Shown here piece after piece: positions 22,370 through 31,824 of a DNA stretch of 31,969 nt. Under the pieces are notes generated by a model, which searched no databases, was not told the origin of the DNA, and worked only from the letters and a program-made list of their open reading frames with translations. Origin of the DNA: Azolla pinnata (Eukaryota; Streptophyta; Polypodiopsida; Salviniales; Salviniaceae); NCBI GenBank assembly GCA_037176905.1, contig JBBBWG010000382.1, positions 2,445 through 34,413 of the forward strand, written 5' to 3'. The position numbers were made by a program, and so were the translations under genes. Numbering within the stretch: position 1 is the stretch's first letter; every line of letters starts with the position of its first letter.

Positions 22370-24461
22370 CTTTGCCTAAAATGAGAGGTTCTGCTCAAAT
22401 GGGGAAAGTGTGTGTGTTGGGGGGAGAGGGGGGGCGATTCGCGGGCTTGTGCCCGTGCTCAGGTTCGAATCGTCTCCCTTGTCTTTCTTTGCTTTGCTTT
22501 TCCTTGTGTGAGGGGAGCTATGCTGTGTTGTGTTGGGGGAGAGATTGTGTGAGTTTTTTCGCTGCGGTTTCTGATGCTTATATATATACATATGTGTACC
22601 GATGCGTGTTTTGTTTATCTGCAGCGAGTGCTCCCATGGATCTCATCCGATCCCCGATCCCGATCGAGAACCTGGGCGGGGGAGAGCCAAGTTGCAGGGA
22701 GACAAAGCAGCAGCCCCACCCACATGGCCCCCGCATTGTCGATGTCGAGACCGTACCCGCTGCAAAAAGTTCCAGGTCACCTCGACGCGCAAACGAAGGC
22801 ATTCATCCATTACAGTTGCAACACCACCAACAAAACAGCTCATGTCACACCGCTGTTCCCCCGAATCTTTCTACGACTAATTATCATGCACAGCTTCGAA
22901 AAGGTTTTCCCCAGCTCCCTCTCTCTCTCTGATGATACTGTTTGTTAACCCACTCTTTCTCTCCTTTTCTTCCATTGCAGCAAGAGGAAGAAAAGCTTGG
23001 ACTGGCCCAATGGCTGCGAAAAGGGTCAACTTGCCCCCTCGGTGCCGCTTGGCGCTATTCTTCTGACTTCTGCTCGATCGCACCTCCAAGAGGTAAGGTC
23101 TCTTTGCCTTCTCGCTCTCGACACTGCGACCAGCTGTTCCGTTCGCTTTGACTCTGCCATGACCCAGGAGGATTCGGGCCGGGGCTTCTCCGACTTCCAT
23201 AGACCGGAGAAATGTGGGCACAATCGAGACAAGGCCTCCCGTGCCCAGTCGATCGAGCTGCATCTGCCACAAATTCAAGCACCTGACCGACCAGATCTAT
23301 TTTGGCGTCGGGTAATTATATCATTCCCTTTGTGCGGAAATCGAATCGATCCCCACCTGCCTGCCGATGTCAAGTGGGCAGAGGACATTGTGCGGCCAAA
23401 TTCCATCTGGTTTTGGAAACTCCGGACGAAATGGAAGGCAGAAAAAGGCCCTTATTGTGAGTTGATGTATGCAAATACAAGACTTTTGTAGAGCGCGATG
23501 GAGCGATCGGTCGGTCCAAATGTGGGCACTCAATTCTACAAAAAGAAATTCCCCATTTTGGCGGAATACTGATGGATCTACTAAATGGATCTGCCAAATG
23601 CTATCTTTTCATGGCTGATGCCTCGCCTTTTCGACGTCTGGGCTGAAACCCCACCTTCCTCCTGCAAGTGGGTTTGGCTATAGCTTGTAGGAGGAACATT
23701 CTACTACATTCAATAGCGCTCTTCTATGGCAAGATTAGCGGCTTACATCCAAATCGCTAGAGGAGGTTGCTATGAAACAGGTGCAAAATGTTCGAGTGCA
23801 GCTGGTAGCATGACATTATCCTCAGGTTTGTCTTGGTTGGAAATTCAACGAATGATTGTGTATATGGAGTCGAGGGCCGTGGATTCGGTGAGCAATCAAG
23901 GGCCGTTAACAACGCTTTGTGCAATGTATCGGACAAGCTCAAAATAAGTGGTTGAAGCATGGGTGTAGTAGCAGGATACAATCCGAATCTATTATCCGAG
24001 AAAACAGTTGTTGTGGGGTTGACCTTAGATGTGATTACGAGCGGTTGACCATATAATTATGCGGCACGTGGCATTGACTTGGGAGTTTTCCCTCTTGCTT
24101 GGTTAGAAAGCGGCTTGTTTAGGATTGTCTTGCTTGAATGGAAGCATGGAAGACAAGGCAAAAAAGTTTCTCGGAGGAGCGTTATAGGAAGGCCCCCTTT
24201 TGAGGGGCTTCCGAAGTCGTTGGTGAGCGCATGCTCTAGTGCCCTTGGGCAAGCTTGATCAACCAAAGCTTCGAGCCGAGGATGGGGTGCATCCCGAGTC
24301 CAACCAACACTTGTTTTGGTTTCAAAGGCTACTCTAAGGCGAAGGTCCCTCTCTCGGGTGCGAGGAAGCGCAAAAGCTCGAAGGTGCGAATGTTGATGGA
24401 TTTGCCGCCGCTGCGATCGCGAATCGGCGTTTCGTTTGGGTTCATCCATATGCATCGTCGC
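22370..24461. other. Spacer between the two AP2/ERF genes; possible spliced transcript
   Basis: No gene is supported firmly. On the plus strand there are good-looking splice sites: acceptor TTTATCTGCAG| at about 22623, donor GAAAAG|GTTTTC at about 22902, acceptor TTCCATTGCAG| at about 22980 and donor CAAGAG|GTAAGG at about 23092. An ATG at 22636 opens a frame (MDLIRSPIPIENLGGGEPSC) that could run through the second exon to a stop near 23068. The protein is unrecognised and rich in Pro, Gln and His, so this may be a divergent non-coding transcript. The part from 23500 to 24461 shows nothing clear; its distal end is probably the 3' UTR of the second AP2/ERF gene. Confidence 0.35.
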
Positions 24462-25361
24462 TTAGATGAGGTCGGCGGCGAGGTCGAGCTCGAGCTGGCG
24501 GAGGGTAGCGAGGTCGGTGTCGAGGGACGCGAGGTCGGCGGGGGAGGAGGAGGAGGAAGCCGCCACGGCGGCAAATCGGAATCTAAGGACATGCTCCTCC
24601 TCCTCCTCCTCCTCCTCCTCCTCCTCTTCCTCCTCCTCCTCCGCATCGTTCTCATTGCTATTGCCATCAGCATCGCCATCAGCATTGCCATCGCCATCGC
24701 CATCGCCATTGCCATCGCCATTGCCATCGGCACGATCGGCACGATCGGCCGATGAAGGAGGAGAAGGGGAAGGAGAATGATGATGATGATGATGATGATG
24801 GGAGGAGGGCGAGCGAGGAGGAGGAGGATAGGCGGCGATGGCGACGGTGCGGATGAGGTCCTTGAAGGCATGTGGGTGCTGTTGGATGCGGGCGGGGCAC
24901 CAAGCGAGGGCATCGGCGAGATGGAGGAGGCGGCTCACGTGCCGCCCGAGGTGCGGGAGATTGGCCTGGCCCCGCCGCCGCCGCCGCCGCTGCCTATGGC
25001 TAGGGCTAGAGCTATGGCTATGGCTAGGGCTAGAGCTATGGCTATGGCTATGGCTAGAGCTATGGCTATGGCTAGAGCTATGGCTATGGCTATGGCTATG
25101 GCTAGAGCTATGGCTATGGCCATTGCCTCCATTGCCCTCATGGCTTTGACCATGCGCATCGTGGGCATGGGCCGAGAGCACGATCGCGGCTGCGTCGAAG
25201 GCGCACGCCGCCAGCCCCGCGCTCCCGAACGATCCCAGCCACACGCGCTCGCGGCTCCTCGGCAGCCGGATCTCCGACACCCACCTCCCCCACGCCCGCA
25301 GCCGCACCCCCTTGTACCGCGCTCCTCCTCCGCCTTCTTCCGCCCTGCCTTCCTCTCCCAT
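24462..25361 (-). CDS. AP2/ERF transcription factor, DREB-type, with His/Ser, Asp/Gly and Glu tracts
   Basis: A single-exon frame of 299 residues. The AP2 domain (about 16-63) is intact at its start ([20 protein letters not shown]) and continues [10 protein letters not shown] and AFDAAAIVL, placing it in the DREB branch (Val at domain position 14). After it comes a Ser-His tract (about 80-120), a short Arg run, then a part shared with its paralogue ([12 protein letters not shown] here, LKDRIRSIAAAA there). An eight-His run, an Asp/Gly/Asn tract, a Glu tract of about 16 and the end [13 protein letters not shown] follow. The shared domain, internal box and C-terminus, and the same orientation about 2 kb apart, show a tandem duplication with the gene at 21539-22369. 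Start choice is clear: the ATG at 25361 lies 15 residues before the domain. A sequence-specific nuclear regulator is expected; targets are unknown. Confidence 0.88.
   Translation of the reverse strand: MGEEGRAEEGGGGARYKGVRLRAWGRWVSEIRLPRSRERVWLGSFGSAGLAACAFDAAAIVLSAHAHDAHGQSHEGNGGNGHSHSSSHSHSHSHSSSHSHSSSHSHSHSSSPSHSHSSSPSHRQRRRRRRGQANLPHLGRHVSRLLHLADALAWCPARIQQHPHAFKDLIRTVAIAAYPPPPRSPSSHHHHHHHHSPSPSPPSSADRADRADGNGDGNGDGDGDGNADGDADGNSNENDAEEEEEEEEEEEEEEEEHVLRFRFAAVAASSSSSPADLASLDTDLATLRQLELDLAADLI
24590..24645. repeat. CTC triplet array (poly-Glu coding on minus)
   Basis: Uninterrupted CTC triplets broken once by CTT on the plus strand, read as GAG/GAA glutamate codons in the AP2/ERF gene. 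Confidence 0.9.
24655..24735. repeat. GCCATC/GCCATT hexamer array (Asp/Gly/Asn coding on minus)
   Basis: Repeats of six-base units such as GCCATC and GCCATT; on the minus strand they encode alternating Gly with Asp or Asn in the AP2/ERF protein. Confidence 0.85.
24995..25122. repeat. GGCTAT/GGCTAGAGCTAT array (Ser-His coding on minus)
   Basis: Six- and twelve-base units alternate over about 125 bp on the plus strand. On the minus strand they read AGCCAT and AGCTCTAGCCAT, giving Ser-His pairs with interspersed serines. Confidence 0.9.
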
Positions 25362-25439
25362 GGATTTATGATGACTCCGATGCTGATGCTGATCGTGGTG
25401 ATGGTGATAGTGGTGATGGGGATGGCAGTGGTGGCGGCA

Positions 25440-25645
25440 GCGGCGATGATGATGATGATTGATTGATTGATTGATTGATTGATGGTGATGATTGATTGAT
25501 GGCGATGGTGGCGGCAGCGGCGATGATGATGATTGATTGATTGATTGATTGATTGATCTATCGATTGATCGATCGATCGATTGATGGTGATGATTGATTG
25601 ATGACTGATGGTGATGATTGATGATGATTGGTGAGGATTGATGCT
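25440..25645. repeat. GATT/GATG/GATC tetranucleotide cluster
   Basis: Several runs of GATT (about 25458-25482, 25530-25556), a short GATC run (about 25565-25580) and GATGAT runs, with a duplicated GGCGGCAGCGGCGATGATG box. It lies 80-285 bp upstream of the AP2/ERF start at 25361, so in its probable 5' UTR or core promoter. Confidence 0.85.
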
Positions 25646-25664
25646 GATGGTGATTCCTTGCCTT

Positions 25665-26036
25665 CCCTCCTCCTCCTCCTCCTGCTTGTTACTAACTGAT
25701 CAATTGGGCTTTGCTACTGACCAATCGCCCAATAAGGAAGGCCTATTTCCTCCTCCTCCTTACTGACTGATCAATTGGGCTTTGCTACTGACCAATCGCC
25801 CAATAAGGAAGGCCTATTTCCTCCTCCTCCTCCTTACTGACTGATCAATTGGGCTTTGCTACTGACGGACCAATCGCCCAATAAGGAAGGCCTATTTCCT
25901 CCTCCTCCTCCTTGTTACTGATCAATTGGGCTTGCTACTGACCAATCGCCCAATAAGGAAGGCCTATTTCCTCCTCCTTGTTACTGACTGATCAATTGGG
26001 CTTGCTACTGACCAATCGCCCAATAAGGAAGGCCTC
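25665..26036. repeat. Five-copy minisatellite with CCAAT and GCCCAAT boxes
   Basis: Five head-to-tail units of roughly 67-78 bp. Each has a CTCCTC run, ACTGATCAATTGGGCT, then GCTACTGACCAATCGCCCAA, then TAAGGAAGGCCT. The third copy has a short insertion (GACGGACCAAT) and the last two lose one T in the GGGCTTTG box. Within each unit ATTGGGC and GCCCAAT form an inverted pair around a spacer of about 20 bp. The array sits 300-675 bp upstream of the minus-strand AP2/ERF gene. ACCAAT, GCCCAAT and TGGGCT match the CCAAT box (NF-Y) and site-II-like elements of plant promoters, so it may act as a promoter array. Confidence 0.92.
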
Positions 26037-27490
26037 TCTCTCTCTCTCTCTCCAGCTCCCCAGGCTGCCCACTGCTGCTTCACTACTACACACGAGCAAG
26101 GAAGGGAGGCGGGGGGGGGGAGGGGGAGAGAAGAGCAGAGAAAGGGAAAGAGGGATCTGGGTGTGTTGCACAAATTGCTGCAAGCGCATCACTTCCTCCA
26201 CTGGTTTATATATCCTCATCGTCAGCATCATCATCACCCACCAATCATCCTGTTGGGTGGGGCAGACCAGCAGCAGCAGTAGCAGCAGCGTTTGTGCGCG
26301 TTTCCAGGCCATTCTGTGTGGTGGTGGGGTCCGGGCTCGAATCCCAATCCAAAATCCATGGAAGCTTTGTCGCTCCAAGCTTTTGGAATTGATGATGATG
26401 GAGGAGGAGGAGGAGGAGGAGGAGGAGCAAGTTGCAAGAAAGCTTTTCTTTTTTTCCTTGTGCACCAGAAAGGCGAGCTTTGGACGGGCATGCACACGGA
26501 CACGCTAATACTGCTCGGACACGGGACTCGGACATGCTCAATTGGACAGTGAGTGGCCCATGGACAATGGGCTCTCGAAAAGCCTTGGCGCGTTTTAAGC
26601 TAGCTGACGGCGAAATCCCATTCGGCACGGAATCGATTACATATCGACGTTACTCGGCAATCCGTCGATCGGAACACAGTCGGTGGGGGAATCGATCGAG
26701 CGATCGATCCGTAAGCATCCGGTACAAAGTAGGAAACGGTTAGTAAATAGCACCAGGAAGATTACAGCATGAGAAGAGCGAGAGAGAGAGAGAGATGGGA
26801 GCAGATATGTATGTCGTGAGAGAAGGTCGGGATAGAATCGATCTGCGAGAAGCGATTAAGAAGCTGCATCAGTGACGGAACGGCGTGAAATCAATCTATG
26901 GGAATTGACTGGGCATCAAGTGTTTGTGGGAGGTAAACACAGTAGTCTCCATTAATCTATAATTTTCAAATCTTAGTTGCCGTTAAAATGTCATTGTTAA
27001 CAAATTTGTCAGGAGGTCTTTTTTATCGTTTTCCCCGATGCTAAAACATCGATTCGAACATAGCTATATTACCAATAAAAGCATCTGCTTCAAAGGAGAA
27101 GAACCAAATAACACATCAGTAATACAACAACTGCGTAACCCCCGATCACAGGAAGTCACATCACTACTAGTAACCAAATGTATCACGTAAAAATGTATTG
27201 TTTGTGGTCTCATCGATCACATTTCTGAGCATTGAAGACGATAATCAAATCTATGCTTCTACATTTTTTCCCTTATCTGTATGCTTAATAAGTTAAGGCC
27301 TGTTATACATCATGCCTTGTGTGTTTTTCCACCACCAGTAGTGGTCCTGATGCCATGCTGGTATGGAGAACTGGAAATAAGGAAGGGGAAGATGCTGGTG
27401 GTATGGGCGATGTCCCACTAAGATGAGGAAGTCGGAAACGGCTACAGCATTCTGTTCTGATCTGCGGCACTAGCATAGCATGGGAAAGAA

Positions 27491-27829
27491 ATGAAGCAAG
27501 GTTTAGTGTTCTCCACTGCTCAACTTTGGAGAGGGCAATGGGGCAACTCGTCAGGAGGTGCTATTAATAGCAAGCATCATGTTGATCCGATCCCCCCCCA
27601 GGGCTTGAAAGAAGCTTGCTTGAGCAATAGATGCTTGACTGATACTTGCTTCGCTTACGGACCTGCCGACAATAAACTCGCAGATATTGCGCAAACCTTC
27701 AACAGACTCGGAGCGATTGCGCAAGCACCATTACAAGCTTTTTTAACACCCGGCTTGAGCGCAAACCGGTTTCGCGCCCTGCTCGAGCCCACGAACCTGT
27801 TCTGCATCAACAGAACAATGAATGAGTGA
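27491..27829 (+). CDS. Small open frame of unknown status, 112 aa
   Basis: It starts with ATG and its composition is not simple-sequence. The middle (LADIAQTFNRLGAIAQAPLQ) could form an amphipathic helix, helped by two related DNA boxes with ATTGCGCAA at about 27684 and 27716. I recognise no family and see no intron signals or clear promoter. It runs towards the convergent PPR gene and ends about 275 bp from that gene's stop. It may be chance. Confidence 0.2.
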   Translation: MKQGLVFSTAQLWRGQWGNSSGGAINSKHHVDPIPPQGLKEACLSNRCLTDTCFAYGPADNKLADIAQTFNRLGAIAQAPLQAFLTPGLSANRFRALLEPTNLFCINRTMNE

Positions 27830-28010
27830 TCTATAATCATGCCCAAGCCTTTGACCTTACAAAAACCACCGACACATCATCAACCCTACCGCACTTCACC
27901 ACGGTTTCATCGTCACTTCCACTGACAAATTTCCCACGCCGAGTAGCCGAGATAGCCCCAACCCCTTTTGCTCTGAGTAGCTCGATCCGAACCTTGTAAC
28001 GGTCGCCCTT

Positions 28011-28037
28011 CGAACGATTGCACTCTGGGATCGTTCG
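28011..28037. other. Perfect 8-bp inverted repeat downstream of the PPR gene
   Basis: CGAACGAT and ATCGTTCG flank an 11-nt loop, about 70-95 bp beyond the PPR stop codon. In RNA from either strand this would form a short hairpin, perhaps in the PPR 3' UTR. Confidence 0.6.
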
Positions 28038-28104
28038 GACATCTGACCAATTTTGCTTTAGGTCAGTTGCAAGATTGCTGAACCATCAATCATTTCGGTG
28101 CCTT

Positions 28105-30990
28105 TCACCCCCCTGTATAGATTTGAGTCATCAAGACATAAGCTCCAGCATCATTTTCATCCAAACACACGGCATGTTCGAAGGCTTGTTTGCCGAGCTC
28201 AAGATTTCCCCCATTTCGACATGCATCCAGAACCATATGCCACATAGCCAAGTTCGGGTAGAATGGTATCCTCTTAATCATCCCGATGGCCAGTTCTAAT
28301 TCGCCTACACGCCCAAGGAGATCGACTACACAAGTCTGGTGCTTGAGACTAGGAATGATGCCATAATGTTCATTCATTGCTTCGAAGTATGTTTGGCTTA
28401 TATCAAACAGCCCTGTGCGGCTGCAAGCACCGAGAAGAATAAGGAAAGTAATCTGATCTGGTTTTACACCGCCACTTACCATTCTCCTGAAGAATCGGAT
28501 AAGCTTTCCCGTTTCTCCCAGCTGAGAATACCCTGCGGCAAGCGAATTCCATGAAGCTAAATCGTGAACCGCAAGGCTGTCAAACATTTGTTCCGCGCTC
28601 GAGAGCAGCCCGCATTTCGCATACATATCGAGCAAGCTGTTGCCTGTCATGGGTTCTCTTTCCAGTAGCCCTTTCTTCACAATCTCTACATGTATTTCTA
28701 GGCCTTTGTTAGATGCTCCTATGTCACCACAACCTCTCAAAACACAAGCGTAAGTGATAGCGTTTGCACAAAGACCTTTCAGTTGCATTTGCTCGAAATA
28801 TCGGAGAGATTCTTCACTGTGTCCATGTTCGGAGTAACCGGCAATGAGCACATTCCAGGTAATGACATCACAAGCCGGGAGCTGATCGAACACTGTTTGT
28901 GCATCTTCAAGCGATCCGGATTTAGTATACATTTTTACCAACGTATTTCCGATGACAAGGTCACTTCCTCCAAGGCCTTTTCGATTGAGTTCACCATGTA
29001 GTGCTTCGCCCATGTTACCCGTAGATGTCATGCAACAAGCTTTCAGGCCACATGAAAATGTGAAAGCATCCGGATAGAGACCTTCGGATTTCATGAGGAA
29101 AATGCATTTTAGTGCAAGATCACCATAGCCATGTTGGTTATATCCCGTAATTAACGTATTCCACGTGACAACATTTTGAGCTGGAAGCTTATCAAATACC
29201 TCTTGCGCTTGCATTAGCAAGCCGCATTTACCATACATATCGACCAGGGTGCTGCCAACCATAAGATCCTCTTTGATCGAATCTCTTTCTTCAATCTCAG
29301 CATGTATATGCTGGCCTTTGTTTATGGCCACTGCATCACCACAAGCTTTCAGAATGGAAATAAATGTGACACAGCTTGGAAAGAACCCCTCTGTTTGCAT
29401 CTGATAAAAGAATCTAAGGGCTTCTTTGGCATGCCCCTGGTCAGCATAGCCCATGATGAGTGTGTTCCACAAGACTACATCCCGGATTTCATACTTTTCG
29501 AACACTTCTTTTGCTTTTGAAAGAGACCCACATTTTGCATACATATCCACCAATGCACTACCGATGAAAAAATTATGTTCCAGAAGACCTCTCCTTTCGA
29601 CTTCGGAATGTATTTCTTCACCCTTGGTTATGGCACCCACGGAGCCACAGGCTTTCAAGATGCACGTCAATGTGGCTTCATTTGGAGATATCCCTATTAG
29701 TTGCATCTTTCCAAAACACTCCAAGGCCAGATGATCTTGCTTGTGCTGAACGTAACCAGCAATCAATGAAGTCCATGATGTTACATCTGGAGCTGGTATA
29801 CTATCAAAAACATTTCTCGCCTTAGTCAACCAGCCACATTTAGAATATATGTCGATCAAAGTGCTACAGATGACAGGATCTCGATGAAATAGTCCCTCTT
29901 TCACAAGCTCGGCATGTATTTGCATTGCTGTTTCTAACGAGTCTACCCTACCACATGCCTTCAAACAAAGCACATAAGTGACAACGTCTGGGGGAATTTT
30001 TTCAAGCTGCATTTTGTGATAAATGTTAAGCACTTCCTGATCCTTCCCACTGCTAGAATAAGCTGTAATTAGAATGTTCCAAGTCACTATATTTTTCGAG
30101 GGTAGCTCGTCAAACACTTTCCGTGCTTCTGTGATTGAACCACATTTGGCATACATATCAACAAGGCTACTTCCTAGAAACACATCTATGTTTAGCGATT
30201 CTCTTTTCTGAATCTCTGAATGTATTCCACGACCTTTCTGTATGTCTTGCAATGCGGCACAAGCTTTCAAGCAACAAACACATGTGACAGCATCCGGAAG
30301 AATACCATGGTGCTTCATTTCTTCGAAACAATTCACCACTTCATTGAGCTGCCCATCTTTTGCATACGCGGCCATGATTGCATTCCAGGATACGGCATTT
30401 CGAACACAAAGGTTAAGCTTTCTGAAAACCTCTTGTGCTTTTCCAAAGCAACCACACCTGGAGTACATATCAACCAAAGTACTTCCAACGAAAGGATCCT
30501 TCTCTAGGAGGCCTTGCCTAGCAATGACAGCATGTAATCGAGCCCCTCTATCTGTATCTTTAATCTGGCCACATGCTTTCAACAATGCCACATAAGTATG
30601 TCCACCAGGGCACACACCACCATCATCGAGCACCATGGTATCATATAGATCCAATGCATGATGGGCCATGCCGCATTCGACGTAGCCTTTGATTAGCACA
30701 TACCACGACCACTCATTCCTGACTTCCAAATGATCAAATACGTGCCTTGCATCAGGAACGCTTGCGATTTGGACCAGCATGGGGACGAGATGATTACCTA
30801 AAGCCTGGTGCGAATCCATACCATGTTCACACAGGTAGGAATGGAGAAGCAAGCCGTGAGCTCTGTTCCGGTCCCTACGGAATCCGTGAAGGAGGCCTGA
30901 AAGGTCATCGATGGAAGCTTCATCGAGCTTGAAAGCCAGGGGATCCTTCCATGGATTCTTCTTGAAGGTGTGAGGCATTGAGCATGACAT
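28105..30990 (-). CDS. PLS-class pentatricopeptide repeat protein, E domain cut short
   Basis: A single exon of 961 residues from the ATG at 30990; the frame continues upstream to a GTG at 31020 without another ATG. About eight P-L-S cycles of roughly 100 residues cover residues 70-870, each with a VDMYAKCG-like helix, an F..L...(V/D)V.WN.LI..Y box and a KACG...KG..IH.E box. They are followed by an E1 motif (about 895-940, MWHMVLDACRNGG). The E2 motif ends abruptly in AYVLMTQIYTGG and a TGA, and there is no DYW domain. PLS-class proteins usually work in plastids or mitochondria in site-specific RNA processing, mainly C-to-U editing, and those without DYW need a partner. The N-terminus (MSCSMPHTFKKNPWKDP) is not clearly a transit peptide. 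No stop or frameshift breaks the 2.9-kb frame, so it is probably functional. Confidence 0.93.
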   Translation of the reverse strand: MSCSMPHTFKKNPWKDPLAFKLDEASIDDLSGLLHGFRRDRNRAHGLLLHSYLCEHGMDSHQALGNHLVPMLVQIASVPDARHVFDHLEVRNEWSWYVLIKGYVECGMAHHALDLYDTMVLDDGGVCPGGHTYVALLKACGQIKDTDRGARLHAVIARQGLLEKDPFVGSTLVDMYSRCGCFGKAQEVFRKLNLCVRNAVSWNAIMAAYAKDGQLNEVVNCFEEMKHHGILPDAVTCVCCLKACAALQDIQKGRGIHSEIQKRESLNIDVFLGSSLVDMYAKCGSITEARKVFDELPSKNIVTWNILITAYSSSGKDQEVLNIYHKMQLEKIPPDVVTYVLCLKACGRVDSLETAMQIHAELVKEGLFHRDPVICSTLIDIYSKCGWLTKARNVFDSIPAPDVTSWTSLIAGYVQHKQDHLALECFGKMQLIGISPNEATLTCILKACGSVGAITKGEEIHSEVERRGLLEHNFFIGSALVDMYAKCGSLSKAKEVFEKYEIRDVVLWNTLIMGYADQGHAKEALRFFYQMQTEGFFPSCVTFISILKACGDAVAINKGQHIHAEIEERDSIKEDLMVGSTLVDMYGKCGLLMQAQEVFDKLPAQNVVTWNTLITGYNQHGYGDLALKCIFLMKSEGLYPDAFTFSCGLKACCMTSTGNMGEALHGELNRKGLGGSDLVIGNTLVKMYTKSGSLEDAQTVFDQLPACDVITWNVLIAGYSEHGHSEESLRYFEQMQLKGLCANAITYACVLRGCGDIGASNKGLEIHVEIVKKGLLEREPMTGNSLLDMYAKCGLLSSAEQMFDSLAVHDLASWNSLAAGYSQLGETGKLIRFFRRMVSGGVKPDQITFLILLGACSRTGLFDISQTYFEAMNEHYGIIPSLKHQTCVVDLLGRVGELELAIGMIKRIPFYPNLAMWHMVLDACRNGGNLELGKQAFEHAVCLDENDAGAYVLMTQIYTGG

Positions 30991-30999
30991 GGGAAGGAA

Positions 31000-31010
31000 G
31001 GGGGGGGGGG
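31000..31010. repeat. Poly-G run next to the PPR start
   Basis: About ten consecutive G on the plus strand (C in the transcript) lie some ten bases upstream of the PPR ATG at 30990. Confidence 0.85.
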
Positions 31011-31104
31011 AAATGCCCACAAGAGAAGGAGCTCAGGGGTATGGGGAGAAATAAGGAAACCAGAAAGACAAAACAAACCTTAGGGGCAACCAATTCTAAT
31101 TTGA

Positions 31105-31155
31105 GAGTTTTAGGGTTTTGGGCATTTAGGGTTTTAGGGCTTTTAAGGTTTTAGG
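31105..31155 (-). promoter_or_regulatory. Telo-box cluster upstream of the PPR gene
   Basis: Four spaced TTTAGGG-like elements on the plus strand (TTTTAGGG, ATTTAGGG, TTTTAGGG and a diverged TTTTAAGG) read as AAACCCTAAA-type boxes on the gene strand, 115-165 bp upstream of the PPR ATG. Telo-boxes are common in promoters of plant genes for translation and organelle biogenesis. The spacing is irregular, so a promoter cluster is likelier than an interstitial telomere. Confidence 0.65.
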
Positions 31156-31824
31156 TATGTTGATCAAGCTTCTCGAGTCTCGATCCAGAAGCATCCGAGT
31201 TATTTGGTGGGATCGATCGTCATACAAGAGTTGCCTTCCAGCAACAGTTGTCACGGTTGCAGCTCATCGACAACGATGAACTCGGAGGACACAAATACGA
31301 CAAGATGAAAAACCAGATAAGCACAAGAAGACAAGATATGTATTACCATGAGACGTGGAGTACAAGGTGCCGAAGACTAGCGTTGAACCAGAATGGTTTA
31401 ATGCTAAGACTAGCTCAATATTTATTCAGGTTTAAGGCTCATGCATGCTTGCCTTACGACAAAATATAACATTTATTAGTTGAGGTAAAATAGTTTAACG
31501 GATAATATTTGAGCCAATGTTCAAATATACATATAAACCTTTTTGTATTGGTACTTGTGATAATAGCTAGCTGATCGATTTGGATCTGGAAGAGCTCCTC
31601 CATATTGCAGATCGAACAACAAGCTCACGTCGGAAAGCTCTACTTGGATTACAATAATAAGAAGATAAAGAAGCGAAGGCGATTTTGAATGCATGCACAC
31701 CTCCCCACGCTGCAAAAAGCTCGACGAGCACATTAAGAGTAGTGGCCCTGTCAAGGACCCAGAAATGAGGCCAGAGAACAGGGCGGAGATGTCGTAGCCC
31801 GAACTGGAACCCGACCAAAAAGAA
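31156..31824. other. Intergenic stretch, nothing recognised
   Basis: Short open frames only, none with family resemblance. The sequence is AT-rich from about 31440 to 31560. Confidence 0.5.

Larger units (their letters stand above)
26037..28104. other. Intergenic stretch with microsatellites, no firm gene
   Basis: Simple repeats are CT (26036-26052), CAG-type (about 26268-26288), GGA (about 26400-26430) and GA (about 26776-26796). I see no tRNA or transposon. A 112-codon ATG frame at 27491-27829 is listed separately. The last 75 bp before 28104 are the immediate 3' flank of the PPR gene and include a hairpin. Confidence 0.5.

Noticed and set aside
25665..26036. Regular repeats resembling a CRISPR array
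   Set aside because: Units are contiguous with no unique spacers, the DNA is plant nuclear, and there are no cas genes.
26325..26350. T-arm-like GGGCTCGAATCCC, possible tRNA
   Set aside because: The preceding 60 bases do not fold into D and anticodon arms with a matching acceptor stem.
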